Source: JBCCKC01 sp039182435 (GTDB taxonomy: Bacteria; Verrucomicrobiota; Verrucomicrobiia; Opitutales; Coraliomargaritaceae). From it: DNA of 9,512 bases. Each line of letters starts with the position of its first letter. The stretch's first letter is position 1. Position numbers and translations under genes: made by a program. This document shows positions 1 to 7,336 of the stretch, in pieces. The notes beneath the pieces are model-generated. The model was not told the DNA's origin and searched no databases. It saw only the letters and a program-made list of their open reading frames with translations. The DNA lies in NCBI GenBank assembly GCA_039182435.1, contig JBCDCC010000084.1, forward strand, positions 1-9,512, given 5' to 3'.

Positions 1-41
1 ATCCAATGTCTTTTAACAATGTCATAACATATACCTTAGAA

Positions 42-653
42 ATGCTCAGAAAACCCACTATTTTGCTTTTCGTAAAGGCCCCAACGCCGGGAGAGGTCAA
101 AACGCGACTCGCTCAGGCCATCGGCAATCACGCCGCGGCCGACATCTTTCGAGATCTAGTCAACGCCCAGCTAAGGCGCTTGCCGACTGACTTTGCACTC
201 GAAATACACTATACCCCATGCGAGGCCGAAGGCTCAATGCAGGCATGGCTCGGGGACACAGAGGTATTTTTCCCTCAATCCAGCGGAGACCTCGGAGATC
301 GCCTCAACGCAGCCACAAAAAGCGCCTTTTTACGAGGTGCCAGTAGCGTGATTTGTATCGGCGGCGACTGCCCCGGACTCAAAAAAGCACAATTTCTAGA
401 GACAGAGGAAGCATTGGAGCAAGGCAACGACCTCTGCTTCGGCCCGACGGAAGATGGTGGCTACTATCTGATTGGCCTAAGTCGCCCCATCCCCGAAGTC
501 TTTCAAAACATACCCTGGAGCACACCCCACACCCTTGCGGCCTCCATCGACCAGGCAGAGTCCATTGGCCTCAAGGTGCACCTTTTAGAAGCGCTCTACG
601 ACATCGACGAAGAGGCGGACCTCATCCGTGGCCGTCAGGAAGGACTCTTGTAG
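42..653 (+). CDS. TIGR04282-type transferase (rSAM/selenodomain-associated transferase 1, DUF2064)
   Basis: This 203-residue soluble protein belongs to the DUF2064/TIGR04282 nucleotidyl- or glycosyltransferase-like family, which has a GT-A fold. The family signatures are visible in order: FVKAPTPGEVKTRL at residues 10-23 (nucleotide-binding loop with KTRL), QSSGDLGDRL at 79-88, GGDCPGL at 107-113, GPTEDGGYYLIGL at 134-146, IPWST at 157-161 and DIDEEADL at 187-194. Length is normal and the gene looks intact. I chose the ATG at 42 because family members begin only a few residues before the F-x-K motif. An in-frame ATG at position 6 would add 12 residues without family character, and neither start has a clear ribosome site. 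Members are often named arsenosugar-biosynthesis glycosyltransferases because they accompany ArsS, but the reaction is not proven. Its usual partner, a TIGR04283 transferase, is the C-terminal domain of the convergent neighbour, whose stop codon lies inside this gene. Confidence 0.88.
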   Translation: MLRKPTILLFVKAPTPGEVKTRLAQAIGNHAAADIFRDLVNAQLRRLPTDFALEIHYTPCEAEGSMQAWLGDTEVFFPQSSGDLGDRLNAATKSAFLRGASSVICIGGDCPGLKKAQFLETEEALEQGNDLCFGPTEDGGYYLIGLSRPIPEVFQNIPWSTPHTLAASIDQAESIGLKVHLLEALYDIDEEADLIRGRQEGLL

Positions 654-2662
654 TATTCCGCATAAAGCTTCTCGCTAAAGGCAGCTGCCACCGCTGCACC
701 TCGCCTCCGTGCCAATCGATATCTGCCGACTAAGCTAAAAACTAAAACGACGCGTTTGAACCAATTACCCGCGCCCCATTTCAGGCCGCTCACCCGGCAG
801 GCACAAGCCAGATAAAGAAACTCGCCATACTGTCGTGCCCGCCAACTCGACTCGACATCCTCCATCAAAGGCTGCTTCGGTATAAAATCTCCCTCCAACG
901 CCGACTTGCGGTGAAAGAATTGCACCTGATCCCCGAAAGCCGTCCGCGTAAACAAAGCACGCGCATGATTCAGCCACTCAATCAAGACAAGCCGCGCACT
1001 CGGGTTGTCAAAATACTGCCCCATCGCACCCGCGACGATCTCCGAATTAGCACCAACGGCTCGCTTCAAACGAGCAATTGACTCAAGATCCAGCTGTGCA
1101 TCCGCATGCAGCACAAGGACCCAATCCGAACTGGCCCGCTCAAGCCCGAGCGCGATTTGGTTACCACGCCCCCGATCACTATGGGCTATCTCGAGCTCAG
1201 GAAGTGCGGCCGCAGCAAGAGTCCGCGTCTGATCCGTTGAGTCTCCATCCACAACAATACACTCATCCGCTGCCACCGATTGATTGCGCACACTTTGCAA
1301 AGCGGCCTCAATGGAATCCGCCGCGTTGAAAGTAGGCACCACCACGGCCACAGTCCCAGTCTCAACCTCCAAGTCGCGTGCTTTGGGACGCCGAAAGAGC
1401 TGCCCTTGCCGAGTCCAAACTTCGTAAAGTGCGGCCACGGCAAAAGGCCCCCAGAAACAAAGCCTCTGCCCCAGCGTCAGCCCCCAAACAGCGCCATTCT
1501 CGAAATTGATCCAGACATAGAAATAGGCTCCCGCCGAACAAGAGAGCACTAGCCAAGGCATGCGCGGCGAAAGTGCCACAAAAGGTAGAAGCCAGCCCAA
1601 ATACCAGAAATGCACCGTCGGCGAGAGCAAGAGCAGCGCACCCAGAATCCAGCGAACATGCGCATCCACAAGTGCCGCCTTCCGGCAGGCCCAACGCCAT
1701 AACAACATCGCAAGAAACACTGCTCCAACTAAGGCGTTTGCCAGCGGCCTCGGGCAGGCCAGCTCAATCGTCAAAAGGTCGTAGATCGGCCCATTGAAAC
1801 TCCTTGTCGCACCAAACTGAAAAAGACCGGAGACGACATCGAGCGCCCCCTCGCCCCAGAGTATAAACGGCGCGACCAAAGCCAGAACCGAGACCAGCCC
1901 GCCACTGATCAGCCGCCCGCCACTCAAGAAAGGCACCAACGGAAGCGTCATCCATTTGATCCCCGCCCCCATCGTCGCGACAAAACAAGCCCACCGTGGC
2001 CGCCCGCACTCATACAGCCAGAGGCCAAGCACTAGCGGCGCCACCATCAGGGAATCAAAATGCCCCTCGCCCGCATAGGCGAGCAGCACTAGCGGATTCA
2101 GCGCGTAGAAGGCGGCATAGAGCAGGTTCAAGCCCCGCCTTCGCAGAATCGCGACCAATGCGCCGACGATCAACAAATCCGCCAGCACAAAGACGAGCTT
2201 GAAGGCGATCGGCGTGTAGGCCACCGAAGCAATTAATGCGAATAGACCGAGCACCAGCGGCGGATAGGCCGTCGGCTGGTCCTTATGATTCATCGCCTCC
2301 CAATATTCATCCTCATAGATCGCCAGCGATGGATCATCAGCAGTTTGCGCGTAAGGGCTCACGCCACTGGCCAATAGTTTGCCCTCCCAAAGATAGCGGT
2401 TCACATCATCCGAAGGCGCGGCCGGCATAAGCAGCAGCCTTAGCAAAACTGAAGGTATCCAAATTCCAACTACAACCAGAGTCTTCGCTTTACTCGAAAG
2501 CAGCAACAAGGTCATCGCAAAGACAACCGTCCCAACTACTGGCGCATAAAGCACCCGCAGCAAGCTCGCGTGATCAAAGGCATCTACTCGCTGTCCATAG
2601 AGCCAAGAAATTACAGAGGCGAGAACCAGCCCAAGGCCCCAAAATAACCACTGCGCTTTCAT
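635..2662 (-). CDS. Fusion of GT-C-like membrane glycosyltransferase and TIGR04283-type GT2 transferase
   Basis: This 675-residue protein has two parts. Residues 1 to about 418 are very hydrophobic, with roughly ten or more membrane segments. They carry hallmarks of GT87/mannosyltransferase-like GT-C enzymes: an acidic pair followed by an RYLWEGKLL stretch (SDDVNRYLWEGKLLASGVSPY, 84-104, acidic pair D85-D86), AYPPLVLG at 132-139, and HFWYLGWLLPF at 351-361. Such enzymes usually take sugars from polyprenyl-phosphate donors. Residues about 436-650 form a cytosolic GT2 domain with VVVPTFN (440-446), the nucleotide-binding VDGDSTDQT (471-479), RGRGNQ (497-502), LHADAQLD (518-525, probable metal-binding D521), GDQV (577-580) and PLMEDVE (598-604). 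This set is typical of TIGR04283 ('rSAM/selenodomain-associated transferase 2'). The start lies 6 bp after the upstream GT2 synthase gene, so the two are probably cotranslated. Fold assignments are fairly secure; donors and acceptors are unknown. Confidence 0.88.
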   Translation of the reverse strand: MKAQWLFWGLGLVLASVISWLYGQRVDAFDHASLLRVLYAPVVGTVVFAMTLLLLSSKAKTLVVVGIWIPSVLLRLLLMPAAPSDDVNRYLWEGKLLASGVSPYAQTADDPSLAIYEDEYWEAMNHKDQPTAYPPLVLGLFALIASVAYTPIAFKLVFVLADLLIVGALVAILRRRGLNLLYAAFYALNPLVLLAYAGEGHFDSLMVAPLVLGLWLYECGRPRWACFVATMGAGIKWMTLPLVPFLSGGRLISGGLVSVLALVAPFILWGEGALDVVSGLFQFGATRSFNGPIYDLLTIELACPRPLANALVGAVFLAMLLWRWACRKAALVDAHVRWILGALLLLSPTVHFWYLGWLLPFVALSPRMPWLVLSCSAGAYFYVWINFENGAVWGLTLGQRLCFWGPFAVAALYEVWTRQGQLFRRPKARDLEVETGTVAVVVPTFNAADSIEAALQSVRNQSVAADECIVVDGDSTDQTRTLAAAALPELEIAHSDRGRGNQIALGLERASSDWVLVLHADAQLDLESIARLKRAVGANSEIVAGAMGQYFDNPSARLVLIEWLNHARALFTRTAFGDQVQFFHRKSALEGDFIPKQPLMEDVESSWRARQYGEFLYLACACRVSGLKWGAGNWFKRVVLVFSLVGRYRLARRRGAAVAAAFSEKLYAEYYKSPS

Positions 2663-2667
2663 CAGCG

Positions 2668-2670
2668 CCT
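2668..2670 (-). promoter_or_regulatory. Weak Shine-Dalgarno (AGG) overlapping upstream stop codon
   Basis: On the - strand an AGG triplet lies five bases before the ATG at 2662 and overlaps the TAG stop (2671-2669) of the preceding synthase gene. The placement suggests translational coupling between the two glycosyltransferase genes. The match is only three bases, so it may be chance. Confidence 0.3.
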
Positions 2671-4144
2671 AGGCACGAGCTTCTCGAAGACTACGCACGC
2701 CGACCAAACCGAAACCAAGCATGTAGATCAGAACGAAGGGCATCAGCGAATACTGGCTAATCCAAGCGAGCACGATCAGTGTAACAAAGCAGTAGGCCGA
2801 CAAGAAAAGTTCAAAACGCGGCACCCAATTGCGCCCCACTTTATATGCCTTAAGGAGCTGTTCGCCGTGCTTCGGTGTCCGCACGAACGTTGTATCATTC
2901 CCAAAGAGCCCAGCGAGAACCGCCTTTGCATTAGAGAGGCAGATGCCAAAGCCGACCAGCAAAAGAAAGGGCAGGCGGATCGCCCGCCGCTTCCAATCCT
3001 TCGGATGCCCGTAATACTGACATGCCAAATAACCCAGACTCGGACCCGAGGCCGCAGGGACGAGCAGGACCAGGAAAAGAATCGATTTATAAAGCATGAT
3101 CCCGTCGCGGTAGAGCAACATCAGCGGCATCACGAGCAGGGCGAGAAAAGCCATTTCCAAATGGAGCGTGTAGTGCGTTAAGTGCACCGTGGCTTGCAGC
3201 TTCTTGAAGAGCGGAATGTGTGCACGCCAGACGTCGGGCAGCAACTTACGGGCCGTCTGGATCGTCCCCTTTGCCCATCGGTATTGCTGGCTCTTGAATG
3301 CGGTGTAGGTAGGTGGCAACTCCGCCGGCACGAGGAGATCCGGCAAGTAATGAAAGCGCCAACCACGAAGCTGAGCCCGATAGGACAGATCAAGGTCTTC
3401 AGTCACCGTATCATGCGTCCAGCCACCGGCATCGATGATCGCTTCCTTGCGCCAGACACCTGCCGTGCCACAGAAATTCATGAACAAGCCATTCCGGCAG
3501 CGTGCGGTCTGCTCGATGATAAAGTGCCCATCAATACCGACCGCTTGCGCCCGCGTAAGCCACGAACGCTTTTGATTCAGATGATCCCAGCGCGCTTGCA
3601 CCATACCGCATCGCATGTCCGCCCATAGATGTGGCAGCGTGCGGCGAAGGAAATCGGCTGGCGGCACAAAATCACTATCGAAGATCGCAATATAATCGCC
3701 TTTCGCCTCGCGCATCCCGACAGCCAGAGCGCCCGCCTTGTAGCCAGATCGTTTCTCCCGTCGCACCACTTCGACCCAGTGGCCTACCGCCGAAAGATCA
3801 GCCGTGACTTGATCGACAATCGCACGCGTCTCATCGGTCGAATCATCGAGCACTTGGATCTGATGACGGGACGAAGGATAGTCGATCCCAGCGACTGCAC
3901 GGATCACACGCTCGGCCACATTGATCTCGTTATAGAGCGGAATCTGGGTCGTGACGATAGGCAGGGCATCGGGCGCATCGAATTGAGAGGTCGCCAAATC
4001 CTCAATCGCACGGTCCTCGTCCGCGCCGACGCCTTTCTTTCTCAAGAAGAGGTAGACAATCACGCAAGTGTTCAGGCCATAAAGCAGCAGAGCCAAGGAG
4101 GTGCCGATATAAGCGACTAGTATGATTCCTTTCAAATACTCCAT
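2669..4144 (-). CDS. Cellulose-synthase-like family 2 glycosyltransferase (processive, membrane)
   Basis: This 491-residue inverting GT2 enzyme probably polymerises or transfers beta-linked hexose from a nucleotide sugar at the inner membrane. An N-terminal membrane helix (about 7-34) precedes the cytosolic catalytic domain. The full D, D, D, QxxRW set is present: VLDDSTDET at 98-106, FDSDF at 155-159 (D156 and D158), TED at 248-250 (catalytic base candidate D250) and QQYRW at 286-290. Four or so C-terminal helices follow (about 328-365, 390-412, 446-482), with the FVRTPKHG segment at 420-427 that is common in this branch. Its length and motif spacing fit the bacterial 'cellulose synthase family protein' group related to plant CSLA mannan synthases. 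There is no PilZ domain, and no bcsB- or bcsC-like gene lies nearby, so it is not a standard cellulose operon. The ATG at 4144 has no evident Shine-Dalgarno. Polymer identity cannot be read from sequence. Confidence 0.9.
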   Translation of the reverse strand: MEYLKGIILVAYIGTSLALLLYGLNTCVIVYLFLRKKGVGADEDRAIEDLATSQFDAPDALPIVTTQIPLYNEINVAERVIRAVAGIDYPSSRHQIQVLDDSTDETRAIVDQVTADLSAVGHWVEVVRREKRSGYKAGALAVGMREAKGDYIAIFDSDFVPPADFLRRTLPHLWADMRCGMVQARWDHLNQKRSWLTRAQAVGIDGHFIIEQTARCRNGLFMNFCGTAGVWRKEAIIDAGGWTHDTVTEDLDLSYRAQLRGWRFHYLPDLLVPAELPPTYTAFKSQQYRWAKGTIQTARKLLPDVWRAHIPLFKKLQATVHLTHYTLHLEMAFLALLVMPLMLLYRDGIMLYKSILFLVLLVPAASGPSLGYLACQYYGHPKDWKRRAIRLPFLLLVGFGICLSNAKAVLAGLFGNDTTFVRTPKHGEQLLKAYKVGRNWVPRFELFLSAYCFVTLIVLAWISQYSLMPFVLIYMLGFGLVGVRSLREARA

Positions 4145-4191
4145 GATAGCAAACGCTCTACTTACAAACTCGCTAAGCTAGCCAACAGCAA

Positions 4192-6585
4192 TTACTTGCC
4201 GGAGGCGAGCAACTTATCGACGGGTGAGACTTCATTCATCTCACGCATCAGCACAGGGGATGCCGATAATGAATCATAGCGGATACCACCCGCCGCATCC
4301 AAGCGGCCAAACTGCAGGACCCCCGTCGGACAGGACTGCACACAAGCCGAGCAACGCACACACTCGGGGTCCTCCATCGGTAGCCCCTTGTTCGCGAAAT
4401 TCATAATATCGATCCCCTGGTGGCAGACCGAGGTGCAGACATTGCAGGAGATGCATTTCTTTTTCTCCGCAAAAATCCGAAACTGCGTGAAGCGCGCGTA
4501 AATATGCATCAGAGCGGCCAGCGGGCAGGCGAAGCGGCACCACGCACGCCCCGAATAATGGAAGTAAAGACCATAGCCAATCGCACCGGCCAGCCAGAGA
4601 TCGATCAGCACCTTATAGCTGAGCAGTTCATTCTTATCGATGAAACCTGCAATCGCTTGGTCAAAGCCATTCCAAGGCGTGACCCAGCCCACGATCCGCA
4701 GAATTAAAAGGATGAAGGCGATCACCAGCACCCCCTGCCCAATCATATTCAGCTTATTAGCGATCGGGCCATGCGGCATCTTGTGACGATGCGCGTCACC
4801 AAGCGTCTCCGCCATCGCACCGCAGGAGCAAATCCAGCCGCAGTAGGCTCCTTTACCCCAGCGCCGAACGATCAGCGGGATGATGACAAAACTCTGGATA
4901 AATCCGAGCACAATCCAGCCCCAGATCGGCGCTTCCGTGAAGATATTGTAGATAAAGAGCGGCCAGGCTAAGATAAAACCAAAGGCCCGCCAAAACTGAT
5001 TCGGGTCTCCGCCTTGCCCATCCGAGAGAAACGTCATCCCAAACCACTGCCCGATACCGCCACTGGTAAAGGCACCCATGTTATAAAGCACCGGCAGCAC
5101 GATGTAAGGTATCAGGAAAAGCGGGATTACCTGAAAGGCCATCAAGGTCAAAGTCTGCCGCCGGACATAAGGCGTCTTCCGTCGCTTGATCCGCTTTAAG
5201 CCAAAGACAACAATGATACAGGTATACAGAAAGGCGAAGGTGAAGCCGGGATCGTTCTTCGCCGCGCTCATGATCGTGTGGAGCACACCTCCTTCGGCTC
5301 CGATCACTGGGAGGTTGAAGGGGAACCAATTCTTCGACGCAAAGACCTGCCAGAGGTTGGTGCCCTCGATACCCAAAAAGGTTTTGTAGGCCTTCAGGTG
5401 ATAGAGGAAGGCCATCACGGCCAAAAAGGCTACCAGTCCAACGACTGCCTTCGCACCCCAATCGCCGGTCACCTTGACCTTCGACTTACGAAAGAAATCG
5501 AGCGGGGCCTCCCGACCGATCATGGCAAAGACTGCGTCGTTCTTGATCTCCTTTTCCTCGCCGCCCTTGGCTTTGATATAGACCGCCCCGTCCTCGATCC
5601 GGGTCGGAGCCGTCCCCAGCTCTAGATTGAGGCAGCCCGGCGCACCTTCGCGCATCTCGGAGCTCGCCGCCGTGGTCACGCGCTCCGAACTCGGTCGATC
5701 CACCGCCACTTCCGCGCAAGGGTCCTTCGCCAGTTGCATCACCTTCTCGACGTTCTCCGGCTTCGGGCGATTCAGATCCGGCTTACGGTAGCTCAGCGTC
5801 ACCCGCGCGCCACAAGCGGCCAGCGCAATCGCCGCTTCGGCCGCGCTATCACCGCCCCCGACGACCATTACGTCTTTGCCGCCATAATCTTTAGGGTCAT
5901 GCAAGCGGTTCATCACCTTATCCATTGCTTCGCCCGGCACACCGAGCTTGCGGAAATTACCAGATCGACCGATCCCGACGACCACGCGCAAGGTCTTCCA
6001 GGTTTGCCCCTCCTTCGAGTTCGCATTGACCAATTCAAAGACACGACCCGCCTTCTTGATCTGCTCCACCCGGCCCTGAGTGATCTCAATTCCCGCGGCC
6101 TCGACCTGCGCTTGCATGTCTGCCAGCAAGGACTCCTTCACACCGGATCGCTCGCCGTATTGGATGCCTCCGGAAGGCGTCATCTCAGTCGGATAAGTAA
6201 AGATCGGCTTCGCCTTAGGAAAATTTGCTACCGTGGAGAAGATCTGGCTCGCCTCGATCAGAAGATACTTCAACCCGGATTGCCTGGCCTCCATCGCCGC
6301 CGAGATCCCGGATACCCCCGCACCAATGATGACTACGTCATAAACGTTCTCGGCCTTGGCGCTGCGCTCCCCAGGAAAGCTGCTCTCCGCCAAGATCGCC
6401 CGCACCGCCTGCGCACCGGTCTCGGATGAAAATTTCAGCAGTGGCACACCGGAGAGGTCGCCCACCACCCGTAGACCGGCGACGTTGGTCAAGCCCGCCT
6501 CCCCGACAACAGGTAGCTTCTCGACCGTGCCCGCCGGCCATTTACCATGAAGCCAGTGATAATAACGTGCAACTTGGCTGATCAT
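4192..6585 (-). CDS. FAD/NAD(P)-dependent oxidoreductase fused to NapH/NosR-like membrane polyferredoxin
   Basis: This 797-residue protein probably carries electrons between a pyridine nucleotide and membrane Fe-S centres; partners are unknown. Residues 15-65 hold a TNVAGLRVVGDLSG segment. An FAD dinucleotide fold with GAGVSG (88-93) follows, then an NAD(P) fold with VVGGGDSAAE (241-250), as in thioredoxin-reductase-like and YpdA-like enzymes. The redox CxxC of thioredoxin reductase is absent. From about 378 onward there are roughly seven membrane segments, with cysteines at C582, C586 and C588 (CGWICSC) and at C683 and C687 (CRFACP) in the manner of NapH/NosR. Two 4Fe-4S ferredoxin motifs complete it: C711/C714/C717/C721 and C742/C745/C748/C752. 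A start-proximal AGGA (6592-6589) sits three bases from the ATG, rather close. Residues about 289-318 look like an inserted palindromic element. The DUF547 gene is 37 bp upstream and the GT2 synthase gene 47 bp downstream. Confidence 0.88.
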   Translation of the reverse strand: MISQVARYYHWLHGKWPAGTVEKLPVVGEAGLTNVAGLRVVGDLSGVPLLKFSSETGAQAVRAILAESSFPGERSAKAENVYDVVIIGAGVSGISAAMEARQSGLKYLLIEASQIFSTVANFPKAKPIFTYPTEMTPSGGIQYGERSGVKESLLADMQAQVEAAGIEITQGRVEQIKKAGRVFELVNANSKEGQTWKTLRVVVGIGRSGNFRKLGVPGEAMDKVMNRLHDPKDYGGKDVMVVGGGDSAAEAAIALAACGARVTLSYRKPDLNRPKPENVEKVMQLAKDPCAEVAVDRPSSERVTTAASSEMREGAPGCLNLELGTAPTRIEDGAVYIKAKGGEEKEIKNDAVFAMIGREAPLDFFRKSKVKVTGDWGAKAVVGLVAFLAVMAFLYHLKAYKTFLGIEGTNLWQVFASKNWFPFNLPVIGAEGGVLHTIMSAAKNDPGFTFAFLYTCIIVVFGLKRIKRRKTPYVRRQTLTLMAFQVIPLFLIPYIVLPVLYNMGAFTSGGIGQWFGMTFLSDGQGGDPNQFWRAFGFILAWPLFIYNIFTEAPIWGWIVLGFIQSFVIIPLIVRRWGKGAYCGWICSCGAMAETLGDAHRHKMPHGPIANKLNMIGQGVLVIAFILLILRIVGWVTPWNGFDQAIAGFIDKNELLSYKVLIDLWLAGAIGYGLYFHYSGRAWCRFACPLAALMHIYARFTQFRIFAEKKKCISCNVCTSVCHQGIDIMNFANKGLPMEDPECVRCSACVQSCPTGVLQFGRLDAAGGIRYDSLSASPVLMREMNEVSPVDKLLASGK
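5645..5721. repeat. Palindromic element inserted in frame within the redox-fusion gene
   Basis: Two nested inverted repeats occur inside the coding sequence. The outer arms are CCTTCGCG (5645-5652) and CGCGCAAGG (5713-5721), complementary except for one bulged base. The inner arms are TCGGAGC (5657-5663) and GCTCCGA (5682-5688), perfect over seven bases around an 18-base loop. The region encodes residues of about 289-318, a Ser/Thr/Ala/Glu-rich stretch that falls between the NAD(P)-domain helix ending QLAKD and the strand LNLELG, where related flavoproteins usually have only a short turn. I infer a small mobile palindromic repeat of the kind that can be tolerated inside proteins, like the Rickettsia palindromic elements. 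No second copy is visible in this window. Confidence 0.4.
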
Positions 6586-6588
6586 AAT

Positions 6589-6592
6589 TCCT
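6589..6592 (-). promoter_or_regulatory. Possible Shine-Dalgarno AGGA for the redox-fusion gene
   Basis: On the - strand AGGA lies three bases upstream of the ATG at 6585. The purine core matches, but the spacing is shorter than usual. It is nonetheless the best such match next to any start codon in the window. Confidence 0.3.
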
Positions 6593-6622
6593 AGATTCGC
6601 AGGTTTCCTGGCAGATTGAAAA

Positions 6623-7336
6623 TTATTTCTCCGCGTTCAGCGCCCAGTCATAGGGGATCCACGCCACCGTATAATCCAAGGGAAGGACCTGCTCACGGTA
6701 GCGATTGAGATAGCTCCCCGGATTCGGCACCCCAAAGTCCGCCGCATACCAATTTAGCAACTCGGAGTAGCGCACAGTCTTCGTCTCGGGATCCACCCGG
6801 GCCGCCCGATCACTCGCGGCAAAGAGGCGTGTCTGCTCCTCAAGTTGTGCCTCCAGGCGATCTGCCACAAAGGGCTCCGCCCGCAGCGGCGGACAACTCT
6901 CGCTCGCGCAGTTCACCGCAAAGTGTATCCGCGGATCAAAGTAGTCCTTCAGCAAGATCCCCTTCTCCACATCATCGAGACTCAGCATGCCTCGACCCTG
7001 CCGGATAAATAGCTGCTTAAACACATCGAAGGGCTGCTCCCCAATCTCAGTCACCGACTCAAGCGGATAATGCTGGAAGACCACCTGCAACATCCCCGCG
7101 TTGTAGAGATTAATGTAGAAGGCCTTCTGCTCCGGCTTGCTCAAATCTCCGAGATCGACACCAGCAAGATTCACCATCACCGCATCGAGCAAAGCAAGAT
7201 CCGCCTTGTTCGCATACCATCCGTCGTAATCGACTCCACTTTCCTTCGCATAGCGTTGCAATAAGCCCGCGTAATCCGCGTAATCAACCGCCGCTAAGGA
7301 ACACCAGCTAAAGTGTAAAAGTATGAAATAACGCAT
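6623..7336 (-). CDS. Exported DUF547 domain protein
   Basis: This 237-residue protein carries a full DUF547 domain. Visible family signatures are KAFYINLYNA (71-80), RIHFAVNCASESCPPL (136-151, with C143 and C148), a LLNWYAADFG stretch (193-202) and the closing IPYDWALN (227-234). The conserved asparagine and cysteine residues make the fold papain-like in some proposals, but the biochemical function of DUF547 is not established. The first 16 residues are hydrophobic and end in SLA-A, so a short signal peptide with export to the periplasm is likely. A cysteine at residue 12 does not fit a proper lipobox. No earlier start is possible because an in-frame stop lies at 7355-7357. The gene is 37 bp upstream of the flavin/Fe-S fusion gene and probably shares its transcript. 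It looks intact. Confidence 0.88.
   Translation of the reverse strand: MRYFILLHFSWCSLAAVDYADYAGLLQRYAKESGVDYDGWYANKADLALLDAVMVNLAGVDLGDLSKPEQKAFYINLYNAGMLQVVFQHYPLESVTEIGEQPFDVFKQLFIRQGRGMLSLDDVEKGILLKDYFDPRIHFAVNCASESCPPLRAEPFVADRLEAQLEEQTRLFAASDRAARVDPETKTVRYSELLNWYAADFGVPNPGSYLNRYREQVLPLDYTVAWIPYDWALNAEK

Noticed and set aside
353..733. + strand open frame overlapping the end of the first gene in another frame
   Set aside because: It is out of frame with the strongly supported TIGR04282-type gene, is rich in Arg, Pro and His, and has no domain.
3182..4120. Two consecutive + strand open frames (3182-3628 and 3629-4120)
   Set aside because: Both are antisense to the cellulose-synthase-like gene, whose D, D, D, QxxRW motifs are intact. 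Neither shows any familiar motif or ribosome site.
4172..4182. GCTA-AGC-TAGC mini-hairpin between the redox-fusion and synthase genes
   Set aside because: A four-base stem with a three-base loop and no T-tract is too weak to call a terminator.
5734..6429. Long + strand open frame of 231 codons opposite the redox-fusion gene
   Set aside because: It lies fully antisense to a gene with clear FAD and NAD(P) motifs, is rich in His, Arg and Leu, and has no recognisable domain. It is a by-product of G+C-rich codon use on the other strand.
6623..7336. DUF547 protein as a lipoprotein because of Cys at residue 12
   Set aside because: The preceding residues FSW do not fit a lipobox, so an ordinary signal peptide with cleavage near SLA-A is more likely.
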